A DNA stretch of 64,000 nucleotides from Mytilus galloprovincialis. Lineage: Eukaryota; Mollusca; Bivalvia; Mytilida; Mytilidae. The DNA lies in contig NC_134850.1 of NCBI RefSeq assembly GCF_965363235.1, positions 29,662,102 through 29,726,101 on the forward strand. Reading direction: 5' to 3'. The translations under genes were made by a program, and so were the position numbers. Of this stretch, positions 13,526 through 24,631 are shown piece by piece (the stretch's first letter is position 1; every line of letters starts with the position of its first letter). The notes under the pieces are model-generated. The model was not told the DNA's origin. It made no database searches and saw only the letters and a program-made list of their open reading frames with translations.

Positions 13526-16500
13526 GTTTGTAAATTCGCCGTTTCAGAATCTAATGCATCCTGGGTAATATTTTCAAAAGCGTACACCAAAGCGTTTTGA
13601 TTGGTTTAAAACGTTATAAACAATGGAAATTCAACCAATGACGTAACGTTATTCTCACTTTGGGGTACGAACAATGAAATTACCCATGATGCTTTAGATT
13701 CTGAAACGGCTAATTAAAACATACTTTAACATGGTAATATATCAATTAACTAAATAAATTATAAATGGAGATTTTATTGTCAATTAACACTGCAAGAGGG
13801 ACAATTTTCGGCTCTCCCTTGACACCATCTGCGAGTATGGTCTTGAGGAAACGATGATAGTCCGTCGGAAGGGGACGATAAATGGCTGACCCGTGTTAAG
13901 AGAGAGCCATATCTCTTGCACGTTAAATACACCCTTGTAGAATTCGAAAAAGAGTAGGCTAATGCCGCTACAAGGCAGCACTCGCACCCGCAAAGTGGAA
14001 AGGGATTAATATAAGTTGCAAAACTTATTTCCCAATCCACTCTAAATAAATATGTTTAAACTAAACTAAGAGGGACAAAACACGTACATTAATAGATGGG
14101 AGCCTTTAATTTTTTTTTAAATAGGACAACTGTCCTTAAATGTCGAACAATTCGTATGAATACTATACAATAGTAATTTATGTTAGATGACACAATTTCT
14201 CAAATGGCAAATTGTGAAATGCATAAACCATACGGTGGCGATGACATGATGTTGGTACATGTATTTATCTCGAGAGAAATTCACCGTGCGCATAAGAACT
14301 TTAGTTAAATTTATTAATTTGTCTTAAATATAACATTATTATTGACACTGGGAAACTCAGTTGAATCTGGGATGGTCAATATATTATGTCTTAGGTTAAA
14401 TGCAAAATGTCCCAGTTAGCCCATTAAATCTTTAATAGCTTCCACTTTAGCAATGACGATCAATGACAGACTTTCAAAGTATAAAAACATAATCTTGATA
14501 ATATTGCACTTAAATTCGTAAATGCACTGTTTTGTTGATATTTAGGATCTTTTGTCCTTTGAAAGAAATTAATGCACTTTATTACCAACTTCGTTCTGAT
14601 ATTGATTGAAATATTCGCCATTGGACGTTAAGCAAACAATCATATCAATCTACCAACTTCTTGCAAGCTGTTGTTAGTGTTATCTGGTATCGGTGCGTTG
14701 ATAATTCATACTTTTTAGGCAGTTCTTCAAACTTTATTTTGTGTGTGATTGACTTCTATCTCAATCGACTAGGATTGCCTTTTTTCTTAATAAATGTGGG
14801 TTGTTTCTTTCGGAGGGTCCGGCTTCCTCCACCATTAAAACCTACAGTCAGTGTTTAGCCAAAAGTGTTAAAAATAGCGGTATATACCAAACATCAATCA
14901 GTCAATTTCGGAGATTTAAAAAACCCGTCCTCAGCAAAACTTAATAACATTTGGATTTTATAGATATGTCACATAGTGTGTAGTTGTCGGTCATGATTTT
15001 CAAATTCTACCAGATATCATGGACGTATTTTCCCCCTTAAATTAAACATTCAAATTAAATTGGCCTACGTCTATTGTGGTCAAAACACATTAAATGTACA
15101 CGATAATATTCATGGGTTAAACTCAAAGACCAATTTGGAAAACAACATATAAAATCAAGAACTTAATAAAGGCGGAACAAGGAACTTTAAAAAAAAAAAA
15201 AGGAGAGGGGGATGTAATTCCATAACTGATTAGCGGATTAATGACCCAAATGTTTCGACGACTTCATGCAAAAAAATCATGTAAATAGTGTGGAAGATGA
15301 GATTTATTTTTGCACCAAAAATGGGAGCTTACTTCCTCAAAGCCATATCCCAAATCCGTTACTGCTACTATATGTTCCATATATGAATATATTTAGACAA
15401 TTAAATTTGCATTGCAGATACGTATGAAGAAAGGAATATGCTGATGGAAGATGTTTATCCAAAAATAAAGGCTCACTGTAAGGAAAAACATGGACTTGAA
15501 TTCCAGGTAATTACTTTTTCATGTACCTGGCAACTTTAAGCATCCTTTCATGATAGATAAGTTATGAAATTTCACATTTTGCATTAGATTAAATACTTTC
15601 ATGGCAATTTGTATCGTTTTATAATGATTTCTTTCTCTAGAATGAAGTTTGAATAAGAAAACATGTTCATGAAGGAATGAGGGAAAAGCGGAGTATACAC
15701 AATGCTTACACGAGTAGTTTTCCAATATTTATACAATTAAATGTGTGCATATAAAGTGGTAAGAATCTAAGCAATAATTTTCAGATCGAGTTTATTTTGT
15801 ACATTTCCTTTAGGTAATCGACATGAGATGGGGCGTACCAGAAGAGGCTTCAGATGATCACATGTCTTCTTTGCTTTGTTTACAAGAAATCTACAACTGT
15901 CAAAAGGTGTCAACTGGTCCAAGTTTTGTGGTAAGTAAGAAGGTGTTCTACTAATTTAGATTACTTCTTTCGTAAAGAAAAAACTGTCATTATTCGTAGT
16001 TTAGTATCCAGCAGGGTATATCGTCCAACCCAATGGGAATATGGTAATTTAGATTTATTCCATCTATGCTAAAAGAAGGGCGTCCGTTTGGATTTATATA
16101 GGTTGTTAAAGACACCGGTGTGTGACACTACACACGTCGATCTGGCGTGATAAGGGTTTGAGATACCATGCCGAACTCGTTAATGGTTGGCTTCATTTGA
16201 ATGTCAAATGTTGTGTTTTGTCTTTATAAAAATTTGTTGTCGGTTCGATAATTTTTAAAGTCGAAGTAAAATTTGTTTTATCTTTTCTATGGCCCACATG
16301 CAAAACACATTGCACACACAAATTGTCCATAACACTGTTACCATCCACATTTTTTTTTAATGATTTTTACCGTTATTTTATAGACCTTCTTAAACCAAAA
16401 GCATGGCTACCGACCACTACCACTTACTATCGTCAGTTCAGAATACAACTTATTAGTACAAACATTGATTGATTCTGGTGAAGACTCGGCGTTGCTTGTC

Positions 16501-19500
16501 AAATGGTACGAGGAAGACCTTAATGCAGTTCCACCTGTCCATGTTCTACAGCCAATCAGTGCAACGATACCAGACTATAAATCAAAGGTTAGTACTGATT
16601 CACCATCTATGCATTGCGGGTGGACGTTTCGTTCCCGAGTGTATCATCAGGGCAGTAGTCTACACTTTTGTTAATTTTCTATAAACTTGGCTTATAAAAA
16701 ATATTGTATTATTCAAAACACTTAGTAGATACAAGAAGATGTTGTATGAGTGCCAATAAGACAACTCTCGCATCCAAGTCACAATTTGTACAAGTAAACC
16801 ATTATAGGCTTGTTTATCCCCGATGCACAGATTGCCTTAGATGTATTTCTTATATGACAGACTCTTAAAGACAATTAATGAACTTAATTTAAGAAATATT
16901 TTTTTTCAAGAATTCAAATGCTCTTGGTAATTATGCAGGTATAAGCGGATTTGATGTTTAAATTATATATTTCTATATTTCTAGCTTAAACATTATAAAC
17001 AATTTAACATAGTGTTAATGAAGATAGTACGGTAATTGTTATGTAAAATTCTGGTTGCGTCTTTCTTGAAAAGTTTTTCAGCTATCTGCAGGAATCTATG
17101 ACTCATGAAACATTCTTTTTTCTTTTTTAAGACACCCGCTGAAAAATGGAAAGAATGGCAACCAATCTACAATACTCTAGGACAGAAGTTAAGATTGTCC
17201 AGTCAAATATGTTTTGAAAATAAGAAACTTAGCGAGGAAGACAAACTTAAATATTTCATGTCCGTAACAGAAGAAGAGATCATTGCAGGTTTACTCAAGT
17301 TACCCGGTAACGCCTCGGAACAGTGCCTCTGCTTCATCAGATTGTTTGAGGACATTGACCTCAATGATAAAGTTGCCCCGAGGTTCATCGACATGGTAGA
17401 AATTGGAAAAGATGATAAATCTGAAAAGCTAAGAATTATTGACGAAGAGGCACAAAAAATATTGGAGAAACTGCGAGATGAAAAAGTAGCCAACAAAATA
17501 AAGGATAAAAAAACAAGTTGGTCAAAGTAAATATTTTAAAGATTCTGCTTTAACCTTACTTTATTACACAGATTCTCCTGGTTTTGCAGTTTTTTACTCT
17601 CAATATAAAGCTGTTATCCTGATTCTAGTAAGTTAAAACTTTGGTTGAATTGCTTGCTTTGTTTGCATGGATGTTTGCACAATCATTGTAATTAAGATTG
17701 ACATATGTAATCAATAGATAGGCATGTATGAATTGCTTAGCTTCAAATGACAATGATAATTATAATATATACATGCTGAAGCCCTGCCTGTCTATTGATA
17801 GAAGATGTCAATTTTAATTACAATGCTTGCATTAACATGTATACAAACAGAGCAATCACGTCAAAACCAAACCTTTAACTTGCTAGGATAACAGTTTTAA
17901 AAAGACACGATTCTAACTGAACTACATTGTATTAAAGTTTGCAATCAAACATGTGCTTTGACTATAAACCAGTAATAACCATAAAAGTATCATGCAGCTA
18001 TGAAAACTGGAAAAAGTTAAGAATTAAAAAATCAATTTTAAATGTGAAGTGTGTAAGAACATGTATTAGCTTTTATATTGTAATATACATTATATGTCAT
18101 ACATGAGAGAAGTTAAGCTAGCTATAAAATCAGGTTTAACTAATCATTTCTACATAAGGAAATGACCGTACCAAGTTAGTATTTATGATATTTGTATTCC
18201 ATTTGTTCAATTGTTTGAGCTTTTGATTTTGCCATTTCCGTTTTCAATTTTCAAGTATGTTAAATTAAAAAAATAATAATAAAAGAACCTTTATCATGTT
18301 TACGCACAGCTGTAATAAATATCTTTATACGTATACATAGACCAGTTAATTTGAATTTAAAGCCATTTGATGTCAAAAAAATACACACAGGGGAGGTGTC
18401 TATGTTTATTTTCTCCAAAGAGCACAATACAGATGCACTCACAATCTAGTTTTAGTATCGTTTATAAAAAATGTTATTGAAGCCATGCTAGTGCAGACAT
18501 TTTGAAAGGACATGTGTCACGTAAAATGTATACTTTACATGTTGCTTTGTATTCTCGTCCTGAATATGCAACTGGGGTACAGCAAACTTCAATCAACCAA
18601 TAACATTATCACATTTAAGACAATATGTTCATACATATTGTTAAATGTTGTTATCAAATTCGCCGTTTCAGAATCTAATGCATCCTAGGTAATATTTTCA
18701 AAAGTGTACACCAAAACGTCGTGATTGGTTAAAAATGTCATAAACAATGGAAATTCAACCAATGACGTGACGTTATTTTCATTTTGGGGTACGAACAATG
18801 AAATTACCCATGATTTTTAGGATCTTAAACGGCCAATTGACTAAAATATTTTTTGTTACTTATGTCAGATCTCTTGTGAAGTGGGCTCCTGATACGGGAA
18901 TAAGAAAAGACTTCCATGAATCGTACCTTAAGGAATTTGGAGACAAGTTTTACAATAGTATGATCTCTTTGATTGACAAAGCTGTCACCAACAAACAAAT
19001 GTTATTACAAGATAGTTTGTATACTGAGGTATAATTGCATAGTATTATCAGATAATAAATAATTATACATTGCATCAATATTAAGTTGACAAAAGGTAAA
19101 AATATAAAATTCTTTATGTCGATGGTTATTTCAAAGACCTAGAAATATGGAGATGTGGTATGAGTGCCAATGAGTCAATACTCAACCCACGTCACAATTT
19201 GTAAAAGTTAACCCACGGGGGGGGGGAGTTAACTTCGATATTTTATTGGTAGGGGTGTGCCATTTTTGCCTCAAAAAACGTACCCATTTTAATATAACAT
19301 TCACTGAAATTCAGTACCTATAGTTATATAAATATTTAAGAAAGAATGACCTATATTTATATATTTCCGGGGGTTCATTTGGGAACTTATTTGAATGGTG
19401 AACTTTCAAATGAATTGATTTAATTTAATATAATAATTGACCATTAATAATGTAAGATTCGCAATAGCATATTTATAAATGATATGTAGATCATACCCCA

Positions 19501-22500
19501 AATCAATATACAGTTATCAAACGTAAATGCATTTTAATATAGGATGTCATTAAAAAGGAGGGTCATTTTTATATAAAATCTCGCAAAATTATGACCCATA
19601 TTTTTGGCACATCCCCGTATACCCAATAATAGGAAGTTACCCCCCCCCCCCCGTGAGTTAACCATTGTAGGTCAAAGTACGGTCTTCAACACGGAGCCTT
19701 GGCTCAGACCGAACAGCAAGCTATAAAGGGTCCCAAAATGACAAGTGTAAAACAATTGAAACAAGAAAACTAACGGTCTAATATATGTAATAAAAAAAAA
19801 CAGAAATGAATATAACACTTATCTTATGAACGACATCAACAAACGACAATAACCGAACATCAGACTGTATACACTTCAACAAAAAATGTTTTTTTTATTA
19901 GCAATCATACCTCCGAACTCCGAAACAGCGGTTACGTCCTCTTTACTACGCTACGTTCACTTTAACTAGTTTAGCGAAGCAACGTCACCACTGTTTCGGA
20001 GTTTGTCATACCTCATGTCTTTCTTATTCTATTCACTATTCATTACGAAGGTATTTTCAAATAAATCGAATCACTGGGTCACCTTTGATATGATAAATTA
20101 TTATATTGACACATTCCATATATGCTGTAGTGATTGTTAAAACACTTAACCCAAATCATTCCTTGGATATAAGAATATATATAAAATTACATATTTTCAT
20201 CTTTATCAAATTGATTCTTATTTTGTCTGAAATATAGATTAAGTACATTTATAAACTGTTGATACGTTTTAAATGTAGTCTATAGATGATTTTTAAACAT
20301 ACCAAATTTATTTTATATGTTATAGGTTTTACAACACGCAACAATGGCAAGGGAAAGATGTGCAATATTCCACGGTAGAGAGACAATCTTAGACAAGATT
20401 GCTGATTACTTACAGAGAAAAGACAAGTCGCCGCTTACTGTGTATGGTCCTTCTGGCAGTGGCAAAACCTCTATCATTGCAGAGGCGGCAAGAAAGGTAT
20501 CTAATATTTTACTGATCTATACATATTTTTACACTCTATACATATTTACACCCAAGGCTTTCAATTTGTTTTTGTATCCCAGATAAAGTTATTCCAGAAA
20601 AGCTTATGGGACGCACCAAATTTATAAATCTAAATGGTATCTTAAAGTAATTGCATTTGTTCTTCCAAATTCGTTAAAAGTTTTATGGGTGAAGGATCAA
20701 GTATTAAATTTGGAAAGAAAAGCAGCACAGGAGTTATGAGTTAATCAAAAGCCAGGATGAGAAATTTATCAAAAATATTTTTCCCCTGTCAATTCATCTA
20801 AATGCTCCCCTCGCTAGAAATCAAATGGTAGCTCTCTAAGGTAAAATTCTTTTGCTTTTACAGGTACAGTTTGTAAAACACAAGGATGCAATCACTATTT
20901 TCCGTTTTCTTGGAACTTCACCTGACAGTAGTAATGTCTACAGACTTTTACATAGTCTTTGTCAACAGATAATGTTGGTAACTACAGGGAAGGAGCCGAG
21001 TTTACCTCAGGATATTGATGATTTAACCCGTTTATTTCACAAACTAATCCGGGAGTATAAATCGAGTAAACCCTTGGTAATACTTCTCGATTCCTTAGAC
21101 CAATTGTCAAAAGAACACGCCGCTCACAAACTCCATTGGCTTCCTAAACAACTTCCCGAAGATGTTAAGATTGTAACTTCAACGTATATTGAATCCACCG
21201 ATATAATTGTATTGCTTAAATCTTTGTTCTCTCCAGACAGTTTTATTCTGGTTCCTAAGCTCGGGGAAGAATTAAGCTGTAAAATTCTTAAATCATGGTT
21301 GGATGTAAAAAACAGAACTTTAACACCTGAACAGTTCAATGTAATAGAAAATGCATTTACACAATGTAGTTTGCCAATTTACGTAAAACTCGTTTTTGAG
21401 AGTGTCCTGAACTGGCGATCGTATACGGTTGTCGATGATAACAGTCTTGCTTTTACTGTCAAGGAGAGTATTATTAAACTTTTTGAACATCTTGAACACA
21501 AACACGGAAAGATGTTTGTATCTAGGGCTTTTGCATACATCACTGCTTCCAATTCTGGTCTCAGCGAAACCGAACTGGAAGATATCCTTTCAATCGATGA
21601 CACGTTATTGACTGATGTGTTCCGAATCCACGTGCCACCAATAACAAGGATTCCTCCGTTATTATTTGTGCGCTTGCGCCATGATATATCATCTTATCTA
21701 GTCGATAGGGAAGTAGATGACACCACCGTATTTTACTGGTACCACAGACAATTTATAGAGGCAGCTCAATCAAGATACCTGTCCGATGAGACATTTGAAG
21801 ACCAAATCCAATCTACATTGGCAGATTATTTCATTGGAACTTGGTATAACAAACCAAAACCATTCACATACTCAGATTACCAGGTCAAAAGGTTAAAATT
21901 ATCCGCAAATACTATTGATACTGATAGGAAAACATCTCCACAGCCACTTACTTTCAAATACAAGGTTGAAAACAGAGAAAAAGTGAGATTTAATAAACGA
22001 AAATTAAATCGATTACCCTACCATCTAACTATGGCAGGACGCATAGACGAAGTGCGTTCTATGTGTCTATTTAATTATGATTTCTTGTCAGCGAAAATCA
22101 AAGCTGTGTCTGTTCAACAAGTTTTGGAAGATTTCACTTTGAGTAAGAATAACGGGAGTACATTGTTTAGTGTACTCAAACAGATTCAGTCGTCGCTGAT
22201 GGCGTTTCCAAAGACATTAGCAATTGAAATTTCTGGGCATTTGACCCCATTTCTAGCACAGAAAAAATCATCTTTAGAAAAAATGCTTGTTGAAAAATGT
22301 TTTAACGTCATCAAATCTGACGAGATGCCTGTACCTTATCAGACCTCTTTCACAATACCACACAACGCGTTGATGTACAAATTCGAACATGAAGCTGTTC
22401 CGTTTGGTTCAAAGGTAGCAATGATCTCTAAAGATTCAAAGCATCTACTGGCAATGACAGCTGATAATGACTTGGTTTCCTGGGACCTGACAACAGGAGA

Positions 22501-24631
22501 ACTAGAGAAAGAAATCCGCTTGTATGATCCTCTGCTGTTAAAGATGAATATTTTTACCGTTGACAAAGAAAAGGATGTTTGTTATTTGTGTTCCAGCTAT
22601 CAGAAGACATCTAATATTCTGATTGTCGTTAACATGGCCGCTTGTGAATTGATCAACACAATTTCACTTTCAAAGACCTACCCCGGTGTTGGTTTTGCCG
22701 ACAGTTTAAAATTCGCTGTCACGAGTGATAAAATTTTCTGTATGTATGTTGGACACAACATTGATGTTTTTGATAAGGCAACTGGAAAGCATTTGTTTGC
22801 TCTGGACCAAGTACCAGATAAGTTTCTGATGTTACCAGACGAAAAGAAGGCTTTGATACATGAGAAAAATTCAACAAAGTTTTTCATGTACAACATTCTG
22901 AACAATAATATTGAAAGTCAATTCAACATCAATGAAAAACCTAAAGATTTTATTTTAGCTCCTGTTGGAAAAGAGATCGTAGTATTGTATCGTGATTTGT
23001 CATTGGTGAAGGTGTTTAATATAGATGCGACCGAAGGAAACGTTGGCGAATTGGTCTGTGATGTAAAAACAACGGGTAATGAGAAAATTTTATCACTGGA
23101 ATTTTCAAGCAATGAAACATTTCTTATGTTGAAATATAATACCGGTGTGTATTTCTGGAACTACAAACTTAATAAAATGCAACACCATTTTCGAATTCCG
23201 GACGAGGTGAAACCGGTTCATAGGGTCACAGACTTTTTTGGACATTTAACGCCTGATGGTGAACTGTTTGTAGTTGCATACGAAGGGTTTCTTGTTATAT
23301 ACAGTATAAAAACCAATAAAGTAGCTAACATTATTGAAATCAACAGATCAAAGTCTGAAATATTTCTGATGGCCTCTAGTGGTGAATTTTTCGTCAACAC
23401 GTCATCCAGAGGAAACGCTATTTCAACATGGAGGACATCTGCGTTGACCATGAGTGATAATCAAATTCAACCAATGACGATGAAGACAGCACCAAGGTAC
23501 ATTGCAATCGCGAGGTCGGGTAAAGTGGCGGCAATAAGAGGTAATTTAGGAGGAGAACTTGCAGTTTTTGATTTGATAGCTGGAACTCAAAAATTTTATA
23601 TTCAAGGGGATATTGATGTGATGAAACCCACTGTAACATGGGATGGTAAATATGCTGTAGTCCGGGAATATCACTCAGACGAAGCTGTTAAAATATTTAA
23701 CACCACTTCCGGTGCTTTAGAGATGCCATTACCATTAACAAGCTTACAAGTTAAGGGAATCACTACGTGTACTACAATGGTGGCAGTATACGTCCAGGGC
23801 GATGATGATAAAGTTACTTATGTAAACTTGTATAGTGTACCAAATGGCAAACTCTTACATAAACTACATAGTGGCAGACCGTCCTTACATGATATGGTTT
23901 TTGTTTTCACCAGCAATGAAGAATTTTTAATCGTTTCATCTCCTCACCTAGAAGGTGACCCTACAGTAGCGGATATTACTGCGTATGATGTAAAAACTGG
24001 TGAAGAAACCTACTTCTTAGAAAATTGTAGGGTGAGGTTTACTACTATGATACTGAATGAACCAGCTTTATTCATAACGCAAAACGTGAGACAATCTGGT
24101 GACATTGTTGTTGTAGTAGATCTCCAGTCAAAAAAGATACTAAGGGAAGGGAAATTGGAGAACATGGACAATCAAAAAGACTGGTCGGCAAGTCCAGATG
24201 GACGTTTCTGTATTGACAGAGACCGCCAGCTTTATGACGTTATCAATTTTCAATTTAAGTGGAAATACGATGCCGATGAAGAGTATCGAAAGCAATCAAC
24301 ACAACAAACATATCCACGCTTTCTCTATGACAACCACACGGTTATATTTCCAAATATTACTGCAGGATTATTGAAACTTGCAACCATTGATTCGCCGGAA
24401 ATCAAGTTTGTTTGTCCGGTACACGGGATACCAGTATGCCTTGACGTGACATCTCTTGGTATGATTATAGTTGGTTGTGATGATGGTCGAGTCATGATGC
24501 TCCATAAATCTAATAAAAATGACATCGTTACATCAGCAGGTTTAGACGGTGTAGTTAAAAGGGAAGCAATCCGTATCAAGAAACAACCAAAACAGAAAAC
24601 AAATAAATCGTCCGTTTGTACAATTATTTGA
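13423..24631 (+). CDS. NWD1-like: NACHT and WD-repeat STAND protein (NWD1-like), 8 coding exons
   Basis: Predicted join 13423-13525, 15418-15506, 15814-15930, 16384-16587, 17132-17526, 18869-19028, 20326-20496, 20864-24631. Every junction is GT-AG and in phase, giving 5007 nt and 1668 residues. Order: short N terminus; DUF4062-like domain starting at VVRIFISSTFTD (residues 24-35), with MRWG and TGPSFV motifs, to about residue 160; linker helices; NACHT ATPase with Walker A GPSGSGKTS (397-405) and Walker B LVILLDSLDQLS (484-495); a winged-helix-like spacer; WD40 propellers from about 910 to 1645. The start is the first in-frame ATG after a stop at 13351. The family is of signal-transduction STAND NTPases, often expanded in bivalves and thought to sense stress or infection; the ligand is unknown. 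The C terminus is lysine-rich and ends in CTII, a CaaX-like box. No break or frameshift is seen. It could equally be named an NLR-like or TEP1/NPHP3-like paralogue. Confidence 0.88.
13533..13715. mobile_element. MITE family M1, copy 1 (intron 1 of NACHT-WD gene)
   Basis: Terminal inverted repeats of about 35 bp: gccgtttcagaatctaatgc at the left, and a right end reading ttagattctgaaacggc. Other copies are at 18657-18838 and 31148-31321. The interior carries ccaatgacgt. It is non-autonomous, about 180 bp, with no coding capacity. Confidence 0.85.
13780..14045. other. GC-richer island in intron 1, probable dispersed repeat
   Basis: Noticeably richer in G and C than its flanks. The minus strand has two overlapping open frames (86 and 69 codons) that look like no known protein. 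It is most likely an old repeat fragment. Confidence 0.4.
14046..15417. other. rest of intron 1, nothing coding seen
   Basis: AT-rich intronic sequence. The stretch attcgccattggacgttaag near 14613 recurs in variant form near 12971 and 28095, so it is a small dispersed repeat fragment. Nothing else was recognised. Confidence 0.5.
15418..15506 (+). CDS. NWD1-like: NACHT-WD gene exon 2
   Basis: Acceptor ttgcattgcag, donor caggtaatt. Encodes residues 35-64, including TYEERNMLMEDVYPK and HGLEFQ, typical of the DUF4062-like domain of NWD1/TEP1-type proteins. Confidence 0.9.
15814..15930 (+). CDS. NWD1-like: NACHT-WD gene exon 3
   Basis: Acceptor tcctttag, donor gtggtaagt. Encodes residues 65-103 with VIDMRWGVPEEASDDHM and CLQEIYNCQKVSTGPSFV, the most conserved block of the N-terminal domain. 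Confidence 0.92.
16384..16587 (+). CDS. NWD1-like: NACHT-WD gene exon 4
   Basis: Acceptor ttttatag, donor aaggttagt. Residues 104-171, including the HGYRPLPL motif and WYEEDLNAVPP, matching the end of the DUF4062-like domain in the family. Confidence 0.9.
16729..16805 (+). repeat. family A fragment (intron 4)
   Basis: Contains gtatgagtgccaataagaca and gtaaaccattatagg, the 5' part of dispersed family A. Confidence 0.65.
17132..17526 (+). CDS. NWD1-like: NACHT-WD gene exon 5
   Basis: Polypyrimidine-rich acceptor ending ttttttaag; donor aaagtaaat. Residues 172-302 plus two bases. Contains YFMSVTEEEII, the family's conserved xMSVTExE block, and FIDMVEIG. It would read into a stop if unspliced; the donor restores phase with exon 6. 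Confidence 0.88.
17611..17894. mobile_element. foldback/MITE in intron 5
   Basis: The arms are imperfect inverted repeats: ctgttatcctgattctagta at the left and tgctaggataacag at the right. Paired blocks follow inward (aattgcttgctttgtttg with caaacagagcaat; gtaattaagattgacat with atgtcaattttaattac). Confidence 0.7.
18657..18838. mobile_element. MITE family M1, copy 2 (just before exon 6)
   Basis: Same termini and interior as the copy at 13533. The right end has drifted (gatcttaaacggcc). It ends 30 bp before the exon 6 acceptor junction. Confidence 0.82.
18869..19028 (+). CDS. NWD1-like: NACHT-WD gene exon 6
   Basis: Acceptor cttatgtcag, donor gaggtataa. Residues 303-356, with FHESYLKEFGDKFYNSMISL, resembling the helical linker before the NACHT in this family. 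A MITE ends 30 bp upstream of the exon. Confidence 0.87.
19136..19795 (+). repeat. family A copy split by a nested element (intron 6)
   Basis: The head is at 19136-19213 (gatgtggtatgagtgccaat) and the remainder at 19656-19795 (gtacggtcttcaacacggag, ctaacggtctaatatatg). The two halves join at an 8-bp duplicated target around an insertion. Confidence 0.8.
19214..19655. mobile_element. hAT-like non-autonomous element nested in family A
   Basis: 442 bp with inverted ends cacgggggg...agttaactt and gaagttac...cccccgtg, flanked by the perfect 8-bp duplication AGTTAACC (19206-19213 and 19656-19663). An 8-bp duplication and a CA...TG terminus fit the hAT superfamily. No transposase is present. Confidence 0.75.
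19905..20010. repeat. short inverted repeat in intron 6
   Basis: cctccgaactccgaaacag pairs with ctgtttcggagtttg about 70 bp apart. Probably a remnant of a small foldback element. Confidence 0.5.
20326..20496 (+). CDS. NWD1-like: NACHT-WD gene exon 7 (Walker A)
   Basis: Acceptor tgttatag, donor aaggtatct. Residues 357-413: FHGRETILDKIADYL then GPSGSGKTS, the P-loop expected to bind the nucleotide phosphate. Confidence 0.93.
20864..24631 (+). CDS. NWD1-like: NACHT-WD gene exon 8, NACHT core, WD propellers and CaaX-like tail
   Basis: Acceptor gcttttacag; stop TGA 24629-24631. One 3768-bp exon encodes residues 414-1668. RFLGTSPDSS and SLCQQI follow the P-loop, then Walker B LVILLDSLDQLS and WLPKQLPEDVKIV. 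WD-like strands include LVSWDLTTGE, VYFWNY, KIFNTTSG and AYDVKTGEE. The tail has eight Lys/Arg within the last 23 residues, followed by CTII at 1665-1668. Confidence 0.92.
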   Translation, partial: VQFVKHKDAITIFRFLGTSPDSSNVYRLLHSLCQQIMLVTTGKEPSLPQDIDDLTRLFHKLIREYKSSKPLVILLDSLDQLSKEHAAHKLHWLPKQLPEDVKIVTSTYIESTDIIVLLKSLFSPDSFILVPKLGEELSCKILKSWLDVKNRTLTPEQFNVIENAFTQCSLPIYVKLVFESVLNWRSYTVVDDNSLAFTVKESIIKLFEHLEHKHGKMFVSRAFAYITASNSGLSETELEDILSIDDTLLTDVFRIHVPPITRIPPLLFVRLRHDISSYLVDREVDDTTVFYWYHRQFIEAAQSRYLSDETFEDQIQSTLADYFIGTWYNKPKPFTYSDYQVKRLKLSANTIDTDRKTSPQPLTFKYKVENREKVRFNKRKLNRLPYHLTMAGRIDEVRSMCLFNYDFLSAKIKAVSVQQVLEDFTLSKNNGSTLFSVLKQIQSSLMAFPKTLAIEISGHLTPFLAQKKSSLEKMLVEKCFNVIKSDEMPVPYQTSFTIPHNALMYKFEHEAVPFGSKVAMISKDSKHLLAMTADNDLVSWDLTTGELEKEIRLYDPLLLKMNIFTVDKEKDVCYLCSSYQKTSNILIVVNMAACELINTISLSKTYPGVGFADSLKFAVTSDKIFCMYVGHNIDVFDKATGKHLFALDQVPDKFLMLPDEKKALIHEKNSTKFFMYNILNNNIESQFNINEKPKDFILAPVGKEIVVLYRDLSLVKVFNIDATEGNVGELVCDVKTTGNEKILSLEFSSNETFLMLKYNTGVYFWNYKLNKMQHHFRIPDEVKPVHRVTDFFGHLTPDGELFVVAYEGFLVIYSIKTNKVANIIEINRSKSEIFLMASSGEFFVNTSSRGNAISTWRTSALTMSDNQIQPMTMKTAPRYIAIARSGKVAAIRGNLGGELAVFDLIAGTQKFYIQGDIDVMKPTVTWDGKYAVVREYHSDEAVKIFNTTSGALEMPLPLTSLQVKGITTCTTMVAVYVQGDDDKVTYVNLYSVPNGKLLHKLHSGRPSLHDMVFVFTSNEEFLIVSSPHLEGDPTVADITAYDVKTGEETYFLENCRVRFTTMILNEPALFITQNVRQSGDIVVVVDLQSKKILREGKLENMDNQKDWSASPDGRFCIDRDRQLYDVINFQFKWKYDADEEYRKQSTQQTYPRFLYDNHTVIFPNITAGLLKLATIDSPEIKFVCPVHGIPVCLDVTSLGMIIVGCDDGRVMMLHKSNKNDIVTSAGLDGVVKREAIRIKKQPKQKTNKSSVCTII

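Noticed and set aside
17203-17496. 97-codon minus-strand frame
   Set aside because: It is the antisense shadow of NACHT-WD exon 5, which has a clear family match on the plus strand.
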